Positions 27,099 to 34,949 are shown, counted from the stretch's first letter. The stretch is DNA of 64,000 nt from Paenibacillus sp. PastM-3 (GCF_029893965.1 NZ_JARXXP010000008.1:124001-188000), one strand, 5' to 3'. Program-made: numbers and translations. The notes: generated by a model not told the origin, from the sequence alone.

Positions 27099-28229
27099 AT
27101 GATTATCGGAGTACCCAAGGAGATCAAAAACAACGAAAACCGTGTAGCCCTCACCCCTGCCGGTGTGGAAGCCCTCTGTAAAGCCGGTCATAAAGTGCTG
27201 ATTGAAGAGTCGGCCGGGATAGGCAGCGGCTTCAGCGACGGCGAATACCTGAATAAGGGCGCGGTGCTGTATCCGGCAGCTGCTCAAATATGGAATGAGG
27301 CGGAAATGGTGCTCAAAGTGAAAGAACCGCTGCCTGAAGAATACAGCTATTTCCGCAAGGGGCTGATCCTGTTTACCTATCTCCATCTTGCTCCTGAGGC
27401 AGAGCTTACCAAAGCGCTGGTAGACAGCGGAGTTACCGCTGTGGGCTACGAAACGATCCAGCTTGCGGACGGCTCGCTGCCGCTGCTGATTCCGATGAGT
27501 GAGGTAGCCGGACGGATGGCAGTCCAGATTGGAGCAAGGCTGCTGGAAAAGCCGCAGGGCGGCAAGGGCGTTCTGCTGAGTGGTGTGCCTGGTGTACAGC
27601 CCGGTGAGGTAGTTATCGTGGGCGGTGGTATCGTAGGCACCAACGCGGCCAAGATGGCGCTGGGGCTCGGTGCCCGGGTTACTGTGCTGGATAACAATGC
27701 CGCCCGGCTCCGTTACCTGGATGATATTTTTGGCGGGCGCCTGATTACGGTTATGTCGGACTCTTATCATCTGGAGCAGGCTGTACGCAAAGCTGACCTG
27801 CTGATCGGGGCTGTACTCATCCCTGGTGCCCGTGCGCCCAAGCTGGTGAAGGAGTATATGGTGCAGCAGATGGGTGAGGGCTCTGTTATAGTCGATGTAG
27901 CCATTGATCAGGGAGGCTCGATCGAGACTATCGACCGGATTACAACTCACGAGAACCCGACTTATGTTAAATATGGTGTCGTGCACTATGCAGTAGCCAA
28001 TATGCCGGGTGCGGTTGCACGGACCTCCACGCTTGCCCTCACCAATGTGACAGTACCCTATGCACTGCAGATTGCGGGTTCAGGCATTTACAAGGCAGTG
28101 CTTGACAATCCGGCGCTTGCCCGCGGACTTAATGTGGTTGCCGGACATGTCGTGAATACAGCGGTTGCCAAGAGCCTTGGCTATGAACCGGTTGACGGAG
28201 TAGAAGCCTTGGCTGTGTATGGCGGATAG
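27099..28229 (+). CDS. ald: Alanine dehydrogenase
   Basis: This 376-residue cytosolic enzyme catalyses NAD-dependent interconversion of L-alanine and pyruvate plus ammonia. Visible features are the N-terminal [20 protein letters not shown], the active-site region [10 protein letters not shown], the NAD-binding turn [19 protein letters not shown] (about residues 169-187) and [25 protein letters not shown] C-terminal residues. ATG 27099 has AAAGGAGG 6-8 nt upstream. The frame extends 23 codons further, but through the liv terminator. Its placement after the branched-chain amino acid importer fits amino acid catabolism. Confidence 0.96.
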   Translation: MIIGVPKEIKNNENRVALTPAGVEALCKAGHKVLIEESAGIGSGFSDGEYLNKGAVLYPAAAQIWNEAEMVLKVKEPLPEEYSYFRKGLILFTYLHLAPEAELTKALVDSGVTAVGYETIQLADGSLPLLIPMSEVAGRMAVQIGARLLEKPQGGKGVLLSGVPGVQPGEVVIVGGGIVGTNAAKMALGLGARVTVLDNNAARLRYLDDIFGGRLITVMSDSYHLEQAVRKADLLIGAVLIPGARAPKLVKEYMVQQMGEGSVIVDVAIDQGGSIETIDRITTHENPTYVKYGVVHYAVANMPGAVARTSTLALTNVTVPYALQIAGSGIYKAVLDNPALARGLNVVAGHVVNTAVAKSLGYEPVDGVEALAVYGG

Positions 28230-28328
28230 AGAGTTGGAGCAGCAATGCAGAGTATAGACGGGAGGGACGGTATCCGGTCATCCGCCGCCTCCCGCATATG
28301 AGAGTATTTTATTTTCAAAAAAAAGTGC
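28230..28328. other. Gap between ald and the tRNA promoter with a weak hairpin
   Basis: CGGGAGG (28259-28265) and CCTCCCG (28288-28294) form a GC-rich stem that could terminate ald, but no T run follows directly. Confidence 0.35.
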
Positions 28329-28357
28329 TTGTCAAAGTGAGCAGAGTTTGATATACT
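28329..28357 (+). promoter_or_regulatory. Promoter of the tRNA-Glu/tRNA-Leu genes
   Basis: -35 TTGTCA, a 17-nt spacer and -10 TATACT; tRNA-Glu begins 34 nt downstream. Confidence 0.8.
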
Positions 28358-28391
28358 CATTTTTGTTGTGGTAAACATAACTTCTCAGCTA

Positions 28392-28466
28392 GGCCCGTTG
28401 GTCAAGGGGTTAAGACACCTCCCTTTCACGGAGGTAACAGGGGTTCGAATCCCCTACGGGTCACCA
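28392..28466 (+). tRNA. tRNA-Glu (anticodon TTC)
   Basis: Acceptor GGCCCGT pairs with ACGGGTC; the anticodon stem is CCTCC with loop CTTTCAC around TTC, and the T loop is TTCGAAT. CCA is encoded at 28464-28466. Confidence 0.97.
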
Positions 28467-28469
28467 TAT

Positions 28470-28552
28470 GCGGTAGTGGTGGAATGGCAGACACGCTATC
28501 TTGAGGGGGTAGTGGGCGTATGCTCGTGGAGGTTCGAGTCCTCTCTACCGCA
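28470..28552 (+). tRNA. tRNA-Leu (anticodon GAG), copy 1
   Basis: Acceptor GCGGTAG pairs with CTACCGC, the anticodon loop is TTGAGGG, and the class II variable arm is GGGC-GTAT-GCTC. CCA is not encoded. Confidence 0.97.
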
Positions 28553-28557
28553 TTAAT

Positions 28558-28605
28558 AAAGGAACGAAAACCTTGATCATCAAGGATTTCGTTCCTTTTG
28601 CTTTT
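28558..28605 (+). terminator. Terminator of the tRNA-Glu/Leu operon
   Basis: A long nearly perfect stem, GGAACGAAA-A-CCTTGAT against ATCAAGG-A-TTTCGTTCC, followed by TTTTGCTTTTT. The A-rich left side could also terminate the converging gene. Confidence 0.88.
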
Positions 28606-28622
28606 TGTACATAATATTGAAT

Positions 28623-29252
28623 TTACTGATTGAGAACCCCGGCGTATTGCGGATAGAGCTGGCGGATACAATCCGGGCATATATCATGGGTGAACTGCAG
28701 GGAGAGCTGTAACTGAAGGAAGCGTTCAACGGTAATCCATTCCTCCTTGCTGCTGCGAACAGACTTGCAGGAGGCGCAAATAGGTACAAGACTGCCTGAA
28801 ATACGGCGGGGACGCAGAGAATGACAGCTGCGGACATGCTCATGCTGGAACGGTTCAGCGGGTCCCTTGTCGTGAAGGGAGAGAACAAGGGACTGAATAC
28901 CGCAAGAGTGCTCTGTAAATAGCGGAAAAGCATCCAGACTGAATACACGGTCAGGTTGATCAGGAATGTGCATAATGAATTCGGAGCTGGAAATCAGACG
29001 TCCACCCTGAAGGACATGCTGCACCGCATTATCCAGTGCTGTCAGCTGAACAGGAATGGCGATCCATTCTTCAAACAGCTCCAGATAGTGGCTTCCTGTC
29101 CCCTTGATGGCCGAGGACAGCCCCCAATGCTCCAAATATGCGTTATAATGATCATTAATAAACAGGATGATTCCGCTTCTGTCTATAACCAGAGCTTTAT
29201 GTGTCAGCGTGTTAAGAGAAGAAGTAAGGGATGTAGATAAGCTTAATGGCAA
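28623..29252 (-). CDS. PAS-like sensor protein with C-terminal CxxC/CxxC motif
   Basis: The 209-residue protein has a PAS-like region at about residues 15-130 (ALVIDRSGIILFINDHYNAY near the start). The C-terminal segment PICASCKSVRSSKEEW...DICPDCIRQLYP is a Cys-pair module often found at the end of PAS-containing regulators. No kinase, GGDEF or HTH domain follows, so it lacks an obvious output. I start at TTG 29252 because AAGGAG ends 8 nt upstream; the TTG at 29291 has no ribosome binding site. It follows the small HTH gene, probably in one transcript. Confidence 0.7.
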   Translation of the reverse strand: MPLSLSTSLTSSLNTLTHKALVIDRSGIILFINDHYNAYLEHWGLSSAIKGTGSHYLELFEEWIAIPVQLTALDNAVQHVLQGGRLISSSEFIMHIPDQPDRVFSLDAFPLFTEHSCGIQSLVLSLHDKGPAEPFQHEHVRSCHSLRPRRISGSLVPICASCKSVRSSKEEWITVERFLQLQLSLQFTHDICPDCIRQLYPQYAGVLNQ

Positions 29253-29287
29253 GATTATCGCTCCTTGAGTGCTTACAGGATAGGTAG

Positions 29288-29485
29288 TCAAGACAGAGGC
29301 AGGTTCAGAAGCTCGGATACTTGGCGCCGGTAGCGCTCGGCTTTTCGTGTACCATGTATCAGATTGGACAGGCGGTATGGCGGAATTCCGTGCAGCTCGC
29401 AGAATTTTTTCTGATCAAGCTGTAATTCCGTCAGCCTCTGTTTGATCTCCCAGCCATAGGGGGTCACAGGACGTTTGCTGTTCAA
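29288..29485 (-). CDS. Small HTH DNA-binding protein, XRE-like
   Basis: A 65-residue protein whose middle (EIKQRLTELQLDQKKFCELH, then PPYRLSNLIHGTRK) reads as a single helix-turn-helix. It has a TTG start at 29485 with GAGGTG 7 nt upstream. It is divergent from a second XRE-type gene at 29629 and shares with it a control region containing ACGT-centred repeats. Such pairs often form small switches, but the function here is unknown. Confidence 0.75.
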   Translation of the reverse strand: MNSKRPVTPYGWEIKQRLTELQLDQKKFCELHGIPPYRLSNLIHGTRKAERYRRQVSELLNLPLS

Positions 29486-29549
29486 CAGGCTTCACCTCTT
29501 ATCGACCATCCAGCCGTATGATATAATCATTTGGAACTGATAATAACCA

Positions 29550-29578
29550 ATTATACACTTTTTTACGTCATTTTACAA
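29550..29578 (-). promoter_or_regulatory. Promoter of the leftward HTH/PAS genes
   Basis: On the minus strand: -35 TTGTAA (29578-29573), a 17-nt spacer and -10 TATAAT (29555-29550). The spacer contains a TGACGT element. Confidence 0.65.
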
Positions 29579-29586
29579 TAAAAATA

Positions 29587-29598
29587 ACGTAATTACGT
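29587..29598. promoter_or_regulatory. Candidate operator between the divergent HTH genes
   Basis: ACGTAATTACGT is a perfect 12-bp palindrome. An extra ACGTCA lies at 29565-29570. Both fit binding by one of the two HTH proteins. Confidence 0.35.
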
Positions 29599-29628
29599 CT
29601 GAAAAATGCTGTGGAAGGATGTTGAACG

Positions 29629-29994
29629 ATGCAGTCCATATTTGACCGGATTGAATATCTGATTGAGCAGAAAGGCATTACCAAAAAATCCTTTTGCGAG
29701 CAGCTCAATATCAGCTCAGGCCATTTCGGAGACTGGAAGCGGAAGAAGTCTACGCCGGGAACGCATCATCTCATCCGGATCGCTGAATTTTTTCATGTCA
29801 CCCTGGATTGGCTGATCTTGGGCAAATCGGCAGGTGATGGAGTGCGTGAAGAAGGAGAAGCGTATTTTTCTGCCCAAATGAGGCAACTGAGTTGCCAAAG
29901 TGAAGAGCTGCTGCCCAAGGAGCAGGAATTTATCAAGGAGTACATAGCGTTCACCCGATACCGCAGGCAGAAACAGGATGAAGAAAATTCCTGA
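29629..29994 (+). CDS. XRE-family transcriptional regulator
   Basis: The 121-residue protein has an N-terminal Cro/C1-type HTH (IEYLIEQKGITKKSFCEQLN, then SGHFGDWKRKKSTPGTHHL) and a conserved LDWLILGKS end of the domain at about residues 57-65. The Glu/Gln-rich C-terminal half may mediate oligomerisation. It is divergent from the small HTH gene. The GGAAGGA ribosome binding site is about 10 nt from the ATG. Confidence 0.85.
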   Translation: MQSIFDRIEYLIEQKGITKKSFCEQLNISSGHFGDWKRKKSTPGTHHLIRIAEFFHVTLDWLILGKSAGDGVREEGEAYFSAQMRQLSCQSEELLPKEQEFIKEYIAFTRYRRQKQDEENS

Positions 29995-30003
29995 CAGGTT
30001 ATC

Positions 30004-30032
30004 TTTACAATTGCTGCGTAGCGGTTTATAAT
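30004..30032 (+). promoter_or_regulatory. Promoter of tRNA-Leu copy 2
   Basis: -35 TTTACA, a 17-nt spacer and perfect -10 TATAAT, beginning 9 nt after the XRE gene stop. Confidence 0.78.
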
Positions 30033-30079
30033 ATTGAATGTTGGCCTCAGACAAAGTAATCCCATTTGTAACACACTGC

Positions 30080-30162
30080 GCGGTAGTGGTGGAATGGCAG
30101 ACACGCTATCTTGAGGGGGTAGTGGGTGTATACCCGTGGAGGTTCGAGTCCTCTCTACCGCA
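30080..30162 (+). tRNA. tRNA-Leu (anticodon GAG), copy 2
   Basis: It matches copy 1 (28470-28552) except in the variable arm, GGGT-GTAT-ACCC here against GGGC-GTAT-GCTC. The changed bases still pair, so both copies look functional. CCA is not encoded. Confidence 0.97.
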
Positions 30163-30178
30163 TCATATTTTTGAACAG

Positions 30179-30235
30179 AACAAACAACAGGGCAGTAATT
30201 CTCTAGATGAGAGTTGCTGCCCTGTTGTTTGTTTT
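30179..30235 (+). terminator. Terminator of tRNA-Leu copy 2
   Basis: A 17-bp stem, AACAAACAACAGGGCAG against CTGCCCTGTTGTTTGTT, with an inner TTCTC/GAGAG helix and a trailing T run. Confidence 0.88.
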
Positions 30236-30346
30236 ACTATAACCTTGATGGAAAAAATGTATGGAGGGATATTCGGATGATCATCAAATCTCCTGGCGGT
30301 TCCATTTTCCCGTATCACTATAAGGGCTGAGAAATACACTGTTTGA

Positions 30347-30538
30347 AATACGGCAGCTTCCACTCCAATAGCGAATCTGGCCAGGCTACAGCCCCATATC
30401 AGAAAGCTGGCGATCGTTGGGGAATATTTCAGCAGACACCGGCTCCACAGGTATTTGCGGAAGCAGGCTGGGCAATGTACGGTTCCGATTCAATATTATA
30501 GCGACCCTGAGGATGCTAAGACGTGGCTGATTCAATAA
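30347..30538 (+). pseudogene. 3' remnant of a SpoIIAA-like (STAS-related) gene
   Basis: A frame open from just after a TGA at 30344 to the TAA at 30536 has no start codon and no ribosome binding site. It encodes the segments IRKLAIVGEYFSRHRLHRYL and VPIQYYSDPEDAKTWLIQ. The order R(K)xAxVG, then xxxYxxxxEAxxWL, resembles the end of the SpoIIAA-like family (PF11964, from memory). It is probably a decayed gene end; the family assignment is tentative. Confidence 0.35.
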
Positions 30539-30578
30539 TCCCTAAATTTGTTATACGTACTCAGTGTTCGAGTGTTTT

Positions 30579-30937
30579 TTAATTGAATAATTCTGATATT
30601 AATTGAAGATCAAAATCACTTGTTATTTTATAAGATAAAGACTGATTTCTTGAAGTATCTAAGTTATACAGAAATAAATTTAAATAATGATTGTCATATA
30701 GAGTGATTCCAGCTGTGTTTTGTTTGTTCTCTCCCTTTACTGTAATCCAATAAGAATGGTCAAACTCAATATCTGAAAAAGAATCCTTTTTCAGCTGCAA
30801 TTCAGAAAACACTGACATAATTTTATTGATTGTTTCTGAATCGGTTATGGTTACTATCTCTTCATCCGGGCTTATCCGAATCCTAAAACTACGAGCACCA
30901 GAACAGTAGCAGTAATAGTAAAACGCCGATTTTTCAT
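30579..30937 (-). pseudogene. Frameshifted small exported or membrane protein
   Basis: An ATG at 30937 with AAGGAG 7 nt upstream begins MKNRRFTITATVLVLVVLGF, a signal or membrane segment, then meets TAA after 21 codons. In the next frame, from about 30885, the reading continues RISPDEEIVTITDSETI and runs on through MSVFSELQLKKDSFSD to the stop at 30579. One base lost or gained around 30870-30890 joins the two parts into about 119 residues. The DNA is AT-rich compared with its surroundings. The family is not recognised. Confidence 0.55.
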
Positions 30938-30950
30938 TATAGGACTCCTT

Positions 30951-31210
30951 AAGATGTTCTTTTTGACGAAACTCATACCATATGACCCAATATTAGCAAT
31001 AAGTGGTTATTTGCTTCAAGTTTTTATCTTAATAATCTTTCATGAACTTGTGTGGTGAATAAATGGTTCGGCTTTGATATAATATCGCTTCACTCGCAGA
31101 TATTTAAAAGAGACTTGAAACGTAGAGATATAGAATGATGTGAATTAATTGTGTAAAATATTATTGTCAGTGACATAGTATCCTTACATTTAACCGCGGA
31201 GGGGAATCAC
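30951..31210. other. AT-rich gap, no gene seen
   Basis: It contains a TATAAT at about 31077 and a GGAGGGG ribosome binding site for the next gene, but I could not pair a clear -35. Confidence 0.4.
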
Positions 31211-31573
31211 ATGACAATAAGTGTAGTGCTGGTTGCGATTATTGCCTTACTGCATATCTACATACTCTATCTTGAAATGTTCCTGTGGGCGACACCGAAG
31301 GGGCAGAAGGCATTCGGCACCACAGCTCAAGTGGCGCAGGATTCGAAGGGGCTCGCTTTTAACCAGGGATTGTATAACGGATTTCTGGCAGCGGGGCTGA
31401 TCTGGGGGATTTTCTATCCGGATGGTGCTGTAGGCCGGCAGATCCAGCTATTTTTTCTCAGCTGCGTACTGATTGCGGGGATTGTCGGCAGTCTGACTGC
31501 AAAAAGATCCATTTTGTATATTCAAGCTGTACCTGCCCTGCTGGCTATCGTTGCGGTACTTATGAAGTGGTAA
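31211..31573 (+). CDS. DUF1304 family membrane protein
   Basis: The 120-residue protein has four hydrophobic segments and the family pattern HIYILYLEMFLWATPKG near the N-terminus, then FNQGLYNGFLAAGL. Members are small four-span membrane proteins of unknown function. RBS GGAGGGG lies 7 nt before the ATG. It stands alone before a bidirectional terminator. Confidence 0.88.
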   Translation: MTISVVLVAIIALLHIYILYLEMFLWATPKGQKAFGTTAQVAQDSKGLAFNQGLYNGFLAAGLIWGIFYPDGAVGRQIQLFFLSCVLIAGIVGSLTAKRSILYIQAVPALLAIVAVLMKW

Positions 31574-31583
31574 CTATATCATG

Positions 31584-31628
31584 AAAAAAACTCCCTGTAT
31601 CCGGCCTTTGCCGGGTAAGGGAGTTTTT
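31584..31628. terminator. Bidirectional terminator between DUF1304 and gpx
   Basis: Seven A, CTCCCT, an inner CCGG/CCGG helix, AGGGAG, then five T; it serves both converging genes. Confidence 0.85.
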
Positions 31629-31652
31629 GGTGTGGCCAGAAATAAAAAGGAA

Positions 31653-32132
31653 CTAGTCCAGCAGCTTGGCGATATCGGCTTCGATCTGGTCAGGAGTGGT
31701 CGAAGGGGCAAACCGCTTCAGCACCCGGCCGTCCTGATCCACCAGAAATTTGGTGAAGTTCCATTTGACGCTTTTAGATCCCAGTACGCCGGGTGCTTCC
31801 TTGGACAGGTATTTAAAGAGCGGATGTGCGCTGTCCCCTTTGACATCGATCTTTTCGTACATCGGGAAGGTTACCCCGTAATTAATCTCGCAGAACTCGG
31901 CGATATCCTCGCTCTCACCGGGCTCCTGGCCGGCAAATTGATTGCTCGGAAAGCCGAGCACCTCAAAGCCGCGGTCCTTGAATTTATCGTAGACCTCCTG
32001 GAGACCCTTATACTGGGGGGTGAATCCGCATTTGCTGGCTGTGTTGACGACGAGCAGCACTTTGCCTCTGTACTTGGAAAGCGACTCTTCCTGGCCGCGC
32101 AGGGTGCTCACTTCATAATCATAAATGCTCAT
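31653..32132 (-). CDS. Glutathione peroxidase family protein (thiol peroxidase)
   Basis: The 159-residue protein has the active-site NTASKCGFTPQY (peroxidatic Cys about residue 36), the FPSNQFAGQEP motif with catalytic Gln and the KWNFTKFLVD motif with Trp and Asn. The nucleophile is Cys rather than selenocysteine. In Bacillales such enzymes usually use thioredoxin rather than glutathione. It is divergent from ohr and shares an OhrR-like operator with it. Confidence 0.94.
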   Translation of the reverse strand: MSIYDYEVSTLRGQEESLSKYRGKVLLVVNTASKCGFTPQYKGLQEVYDKFKDRGFEVLGFPSNQFAGQEPGESEDIAEFCEINYGVTFPMYEKIDVKGDSAHPLFKYLSKEAPGVLGSKSVKWNFTKFLVDQDGRVLKRFAPSTTPDQIEADIAKLLD

Positions 32133-32160
32133 GAATCATGCCTCCCGAACATAAATTTAT

Positions 32161-32175
32161 CACAATTTAATTTTA
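32161..32175. promoter_or_regulatory. OhrR-like operator between gpx and ohr
   Basis: Read on the minus strand, TAAAATTAAATTGTG matches the Bacillus OhrR inverted repeat TACAATTAAATTGTA at 13 of 15 positions. A weaker match (11 of 15) lies at 32244-32258, nearer ohr. No ohrR gene is present in the window. Confidence 0.45.
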
Positions 32176-32304
32176 CACTATATATTTCAAGATGCAAGCA
32201 TCAGGATTGTGACAAGACCGGTATCATCGTTTCAAAAAATACCTGTAGTTTAATTTTAAGTGTGTGTAAGTCAAAAATGGATTCCCAAAAAGGAGTAGAT
32301 CACG

Positions 32305-32733
32305 ATGACCACATTAAAAGCTTTGTATACTGCGACAGCGACAGTTAAGGGTGGACGCGAAGGTTCAGTAGAATCCTCAGACGGCGTTCTGAAGCATGAC
32401 CTGAAGATGCCTAAAGAGCTTGGCGGACCCGGAGGTAACGGTACCAATCCTGAGCAGCTGTTTGCAGCAGGATACGGGGCATGCTATGAGAGTGCGCTCG
32501 CCAATATTGCCCGTAAAGAGGGTGTGAAGCTTCAGGATGTTACGGTTACCTCCAATGTGCTGATCAGTAAGGATGAGAGTGACGGCGGCTTTAAGCTGGG
32601 TGTGAGACTGGACATCAGCCTGCCGGGCATTGAACGTTCCCAGGCTGAGGACCTCGCCAAGAAGGCGCATGAATTCTGCCCTTACTCCAAGGCAACACGC
32701 GGAAATATCGATGTGGAGCTCAATATCGTTTAA
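32305..32733 (+). CDS. ohr: Organic hydroperoxide resistance protein Ohr (OsmC/Ohr family)
   Basis: The 142-residue protein shows the two redox cysteines of Ohr, in GYGACYESAL (about residue 60) and HEFCPYSKATRGN (about residue 124), with the catalytic Arg in the N-terminal third. It reduces organic and fatty-acid hydroperoxides to alcohols using a lipoyl or thiol reductant. AAGGAG lies about 10 nt before the ATG. It is divergent from the glutathione-peroxidase-type gene. Confidence 0.94.
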   Translation: MTTLKALYTATATVKGGREGSVESSDGVLKHDLKMPKELGGPGGNGTNPEQLFAAGYGACYESALANIARKEGVKLQDVTVTSNVLISKDESDGGFKLGVRLDISLPGIERSQAEDLAKKAHEFCPYSKATRGNIDVELNIV

Positions 32734-32827
32734 GTTGACTATAAAGCTGTATTTTTGGGAAAAATGGCTAAATAGAGACGGAAGTCTGGTTGGCGGGACA
32801 AATAGCGGGCGGCAGCGCGTACTTCGG

Positions 32828-32856
32828 TTGACATCACCCCCAAAAATCTTTATTAT
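32828..32856 (+). promoter_or_regulatory. Promoter of the small CPxC protein gene
   Basis: Perfect -35 TTGACA, a 17-nt spacer and -10 TATTAT; the gene begins at 32922. Confidence 0.78.
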
Positions 32857-32921
32857 GTCTAAGTACTTGTTAAAGCTACGTGTGCTATCAGAACCAAAAA
32901 TTTAGATAATGGGTGATGAAG

Positions 32922-33200
32922 ATGTCTTACAGACCGAAAATTACGAGCGTGACCAAAGCCAGCAGCAATGATAAAGTGGGCTTGTACGAATTTATTATTA
33001 AAACTGCTGACGGAACACAATGCCGCGCCTTTTACAGCCGGAATCCGGAATGGAAAATGACGAACATCAGCCGCTTGCTTAAAACTCCATGCCCGGTGTG
33101 CCGCAAGGACTTCATCTGCAAGTGCATGGAAGCATACACCGCTGATTTCGAAGATCAGATGATCGGTGATCAGTGGATTGAAAAGGCGATTGCCGAATAA
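32922..33200 (+). CDS. Small Cys-motif protein of unknown function
   Basis: The 92-residue protein has a C-terminal cluster PCPVCRKDFICKCME that could bind zinc, and a mixed beta-rich N-terminus (YEFIIKTADGTQCRAFYSRN). It has no signal peptide. GGGTGA lies 5 nt before ATG 32922; an in-frame GTG and ATG upstream overlap that site. It has its own strong promoter and terminator. I do not recognise the family. Confidence 0.75.
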   Translation: MSYRPKITSVTKASSNDKVGLYEFIIKTADGTQCRAFYSRNPEWKMTNISRLLKTPCPVCRKDFICKCMEAYTADFEDQMIGDQWIEKAIAE

Positions 33201-33223
33201 TTGTAACGGACGGACAATAAATG

Positions 33224-33250
33224 CGCGGGAGCTATCCCGCGTTTTTGTTT
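33224..33250 (+). terminator. Terminator after the small CPxC gene
   Basis: Stem CGCGGGA, loop GCTA, TCCCGCG, then TTTTTGTTT. Confidence 0.85.
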
Positions 33251-33286
33251 TATATAAGATAGGCGGTATACAGAGGGGGACGGAGT

Positions 33287-33706
33287 GTGAAAAAGGAAAT
33301 AAGCCTGGAAGCCGGGCAGGCAGTTGTATTGATCGATGGTGTCTGTCATCTGTGCCAGGGGCTGGTCCGGTTCATTATTCCGCGTGATCCCACAGGCCGG
33401 ATAAAGTTCGCTCCGCTGCAGAGTGACATAGGGCGTGAGCTGCTGCTGGCTGCAGGGCTTGAGCCTAACCGGCTGGATACGGTGGTACTGCTGGAGAATG
33501 GAAGGATCTATACGGAATCTTCTGCTGTGCTGCGCATTGCCGGTAAATTACGTTTTCCGTGGCCGGCGGCATACCTGTTTATTATCGTGCCTCGTCCGCT
33601 GCGCAATGCGCTGTACAGGCTGGTTGCGCGGAACCGTTACCGCTGGTTCGGACGGGATGAGTCATGTCTGCTCCCGACACCCGATATCAAGCGAAGATTT
33701 CTGTAA
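33287..33706 (+). CDS. DCC-family (DUF393) thiol-disulfide oxidoreductase-like protein
   Basis: The 139-residue protein carries the DGVCHLCQG motif (about residues 15-23) that names the DCC family, a thioredoxin-like CxxC, followed by RFAPLQSD-like and SAVLRIAGKL segments and a C-terminal W-F-G. GTG 33287 is used because GAGGGGG ends 7 nt upstream. Partner and substrate are unknown. Confidence 0.88.
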   Translation: MKKEISLEAGQAVVLIDGVCHLCQGLVRFIIPRDPTGRIKFAPLQSDIGRELLLAAGLEPNRLDTVVLLENGRIYTESSAVLRIAGKLRFPWPAAYLFIIVPRPLRNALYRLVARNRYRWFGRDESCLLPTPDIKRRFL

Positions 33707-33717
33707 AGTTAAAATAT

Positions 33718-33749
33718 AAAAGCAACGGGAGGGTCCCCGCTGCTTTTTT
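33718..33749. terminator. Bidirectional terminator
   Basis: AAAAGCA-A-CGGG, a short loop, CCCG-C-TGCTTTTTT; it lies between converging genes. Confidence 0.8.
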
Positions 33750-33764
33750 GTGCTGGTTAATATG

Positions 33765-34949
33765 TTATTTAAGCGGTTCGGAAGAAAGCGGGTAGCTCTG
33801 CACAAGCTTCCATTTACCGTCTGCCGTTTTTTTCAGCGTCGTGACTGTTGTACTGCGGTTGTCCTGGAACTGCGGTCCCTTGAGCTTTTTGATGGACTGT
33901 ACTGTATATAAGACGGCTGTGTCGCCTGTGTAATCAATAACCTTCGACGATTCGACTGTACCCTGAAGGTCATAAGCCTGGAAAAGCTGGGCTGCCACTA
34001 TTTTGTTCTGTTCATAACCAGGGGAGGACTCATCAATAGTGGACATCAGTCCATCGAGATCTTCCTTGTTGGTGTAGTCCATATTGGCAGCAAATACAGC
34101 CTTGATGGCATCCTCATCAGCTTTTGGTACGGTTACGGCAGCTGTCAGGGCCCCCTCCGGCAGACTGTACTTCACGGCTTGAAGCTGTATATTGCTGATT
34201 TTCCAATCGGCATCCTTGGAGCTGCGGGTGAGGGAATAAATATATTCCATCTGGCTGTTTGGCATAAAGGGTCCGCTAACCTTTTCAGTAGTCTCGATGG
34301 TATGTACCGTCACCTCGCTGGTTTTGCCATCGACGATGTTCAGCTGGTCTACAGATACATTCAGATTATAGGTTTCGAACTGCTGCTTGAGCTGCGGGCC
34401 GATCGCGGCCAGCGGTGATTTGGCATCAATGAGACTCATAAAGCCGTCATAATTTTCTTCATTAGAATACTTCACATATTTGCTGAAGAAGTCAGCAACC
34501 GAGGCGGTCTCGTCAGTGGCCTGCAGGCTTGTGATCTCAACGGTTCTGGTAGCAGCATTCCAGACTACGTGATTGCCAGTGGCTTCACTTACAAAGCGGA
34601 TCGGCACGTAGGTGACGTTCTTGATCATTTTGGGAGCGGTCTGGAGCGGCTTGACGATACCGTTAATGCTGGCGTTTTTGCTGCCGAGCTGCAGCTTGAT
34701 GACCAGCCCCTCCTTGGTTGCCGTAATGGTGCTTGTCTTGGCATCAAAAACGACGTTCAGGCCCAGCTTCTCGAAGATAGGCCGCATCGGTACGAGAATC
34801 GCATGGCCGTCATTTAACGGTGCGCCAGTGGTAAGCTTAAGCTGCTGCTGGTCGATCTGGACTGTAATCGGTTTCTCGGCTGCAGATGCGGAGAGGCTGA
34901 TGGCACTGGATAAAGTAAGGACAGCGATAAATCCGGGCAGTAATTTCAT
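33765..34949 (-). CDS. Exported copper-amine-oxidase-N (stalk) domain protein with two NTF2-like repeats
   Basis: This 394-residue protein has a signal peptide (MKLLPGFIAVLTLSSAISLSASA), then a Cu_amine_oxidN1 domain at about residues 25-135 (ILVPMRPIFEKLG, then TYVPIRFVSEATG). Two related NTF2-like repeats follow at about 150-265 and 275-390; each starts with a YxNxEDxDGxMSxID pattern. The Cu_amine_oxidN1 domain is a common wall-associated module in Paenibacillus and does not imply oxidase activity. ATG 34949 has AAAGGAG 11 nt upstream; the TTG at 35003 has none. Confidence 0.85.
   Translation of the reverse strand: MKLLPGFIAVLTLSSAISLSASAAEKPITVQIDQQQLKLTTGAPLNDGHAILVPMRPIFEKLGLNVVFDAKTSTITATKEGLVIKLQLGSKNASINGIVKPLQTAPKMIKNVTYVPIRFVSEATGNHVVWNAATRTVEITSLQATDETASVADFFSKYVKYSNEENYDGFMSLIDAKSPLAAIGPQLKQQFETYNLNVSVDQLNIVDGKTSEVTVHTIETTEKVSGPFMPNSQMEYIYSLTRSSKDADWKISNIQLQAVKYSLPEGALTAAVTVPKADEDAIKAVFAANMDYTNKEDLDGLMSTIDESSPGYEQNKIVAAQLFQAYDLQGTVESSKVIDYTGDTAVLYTVQSIKKLKGPQFQDNRSTTVTTLKKTADGKWKLVQSYPLSSEPLK

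Noticed and set aside
25775..27986. Minus-strand frames of 459 and 332 residues opposite the binding protein and ald
   Set aside because: Both lie antisense to clearly recognised genes and show no domain or ribosome binding site.
28368..28556. 62-residue plus-strand frame over tRNA-Glu/Leu
   Set aside because: It runs through two tRNA genes; the same peptide recurs over the second tRNA-Leu only because the tRNAs are alike.
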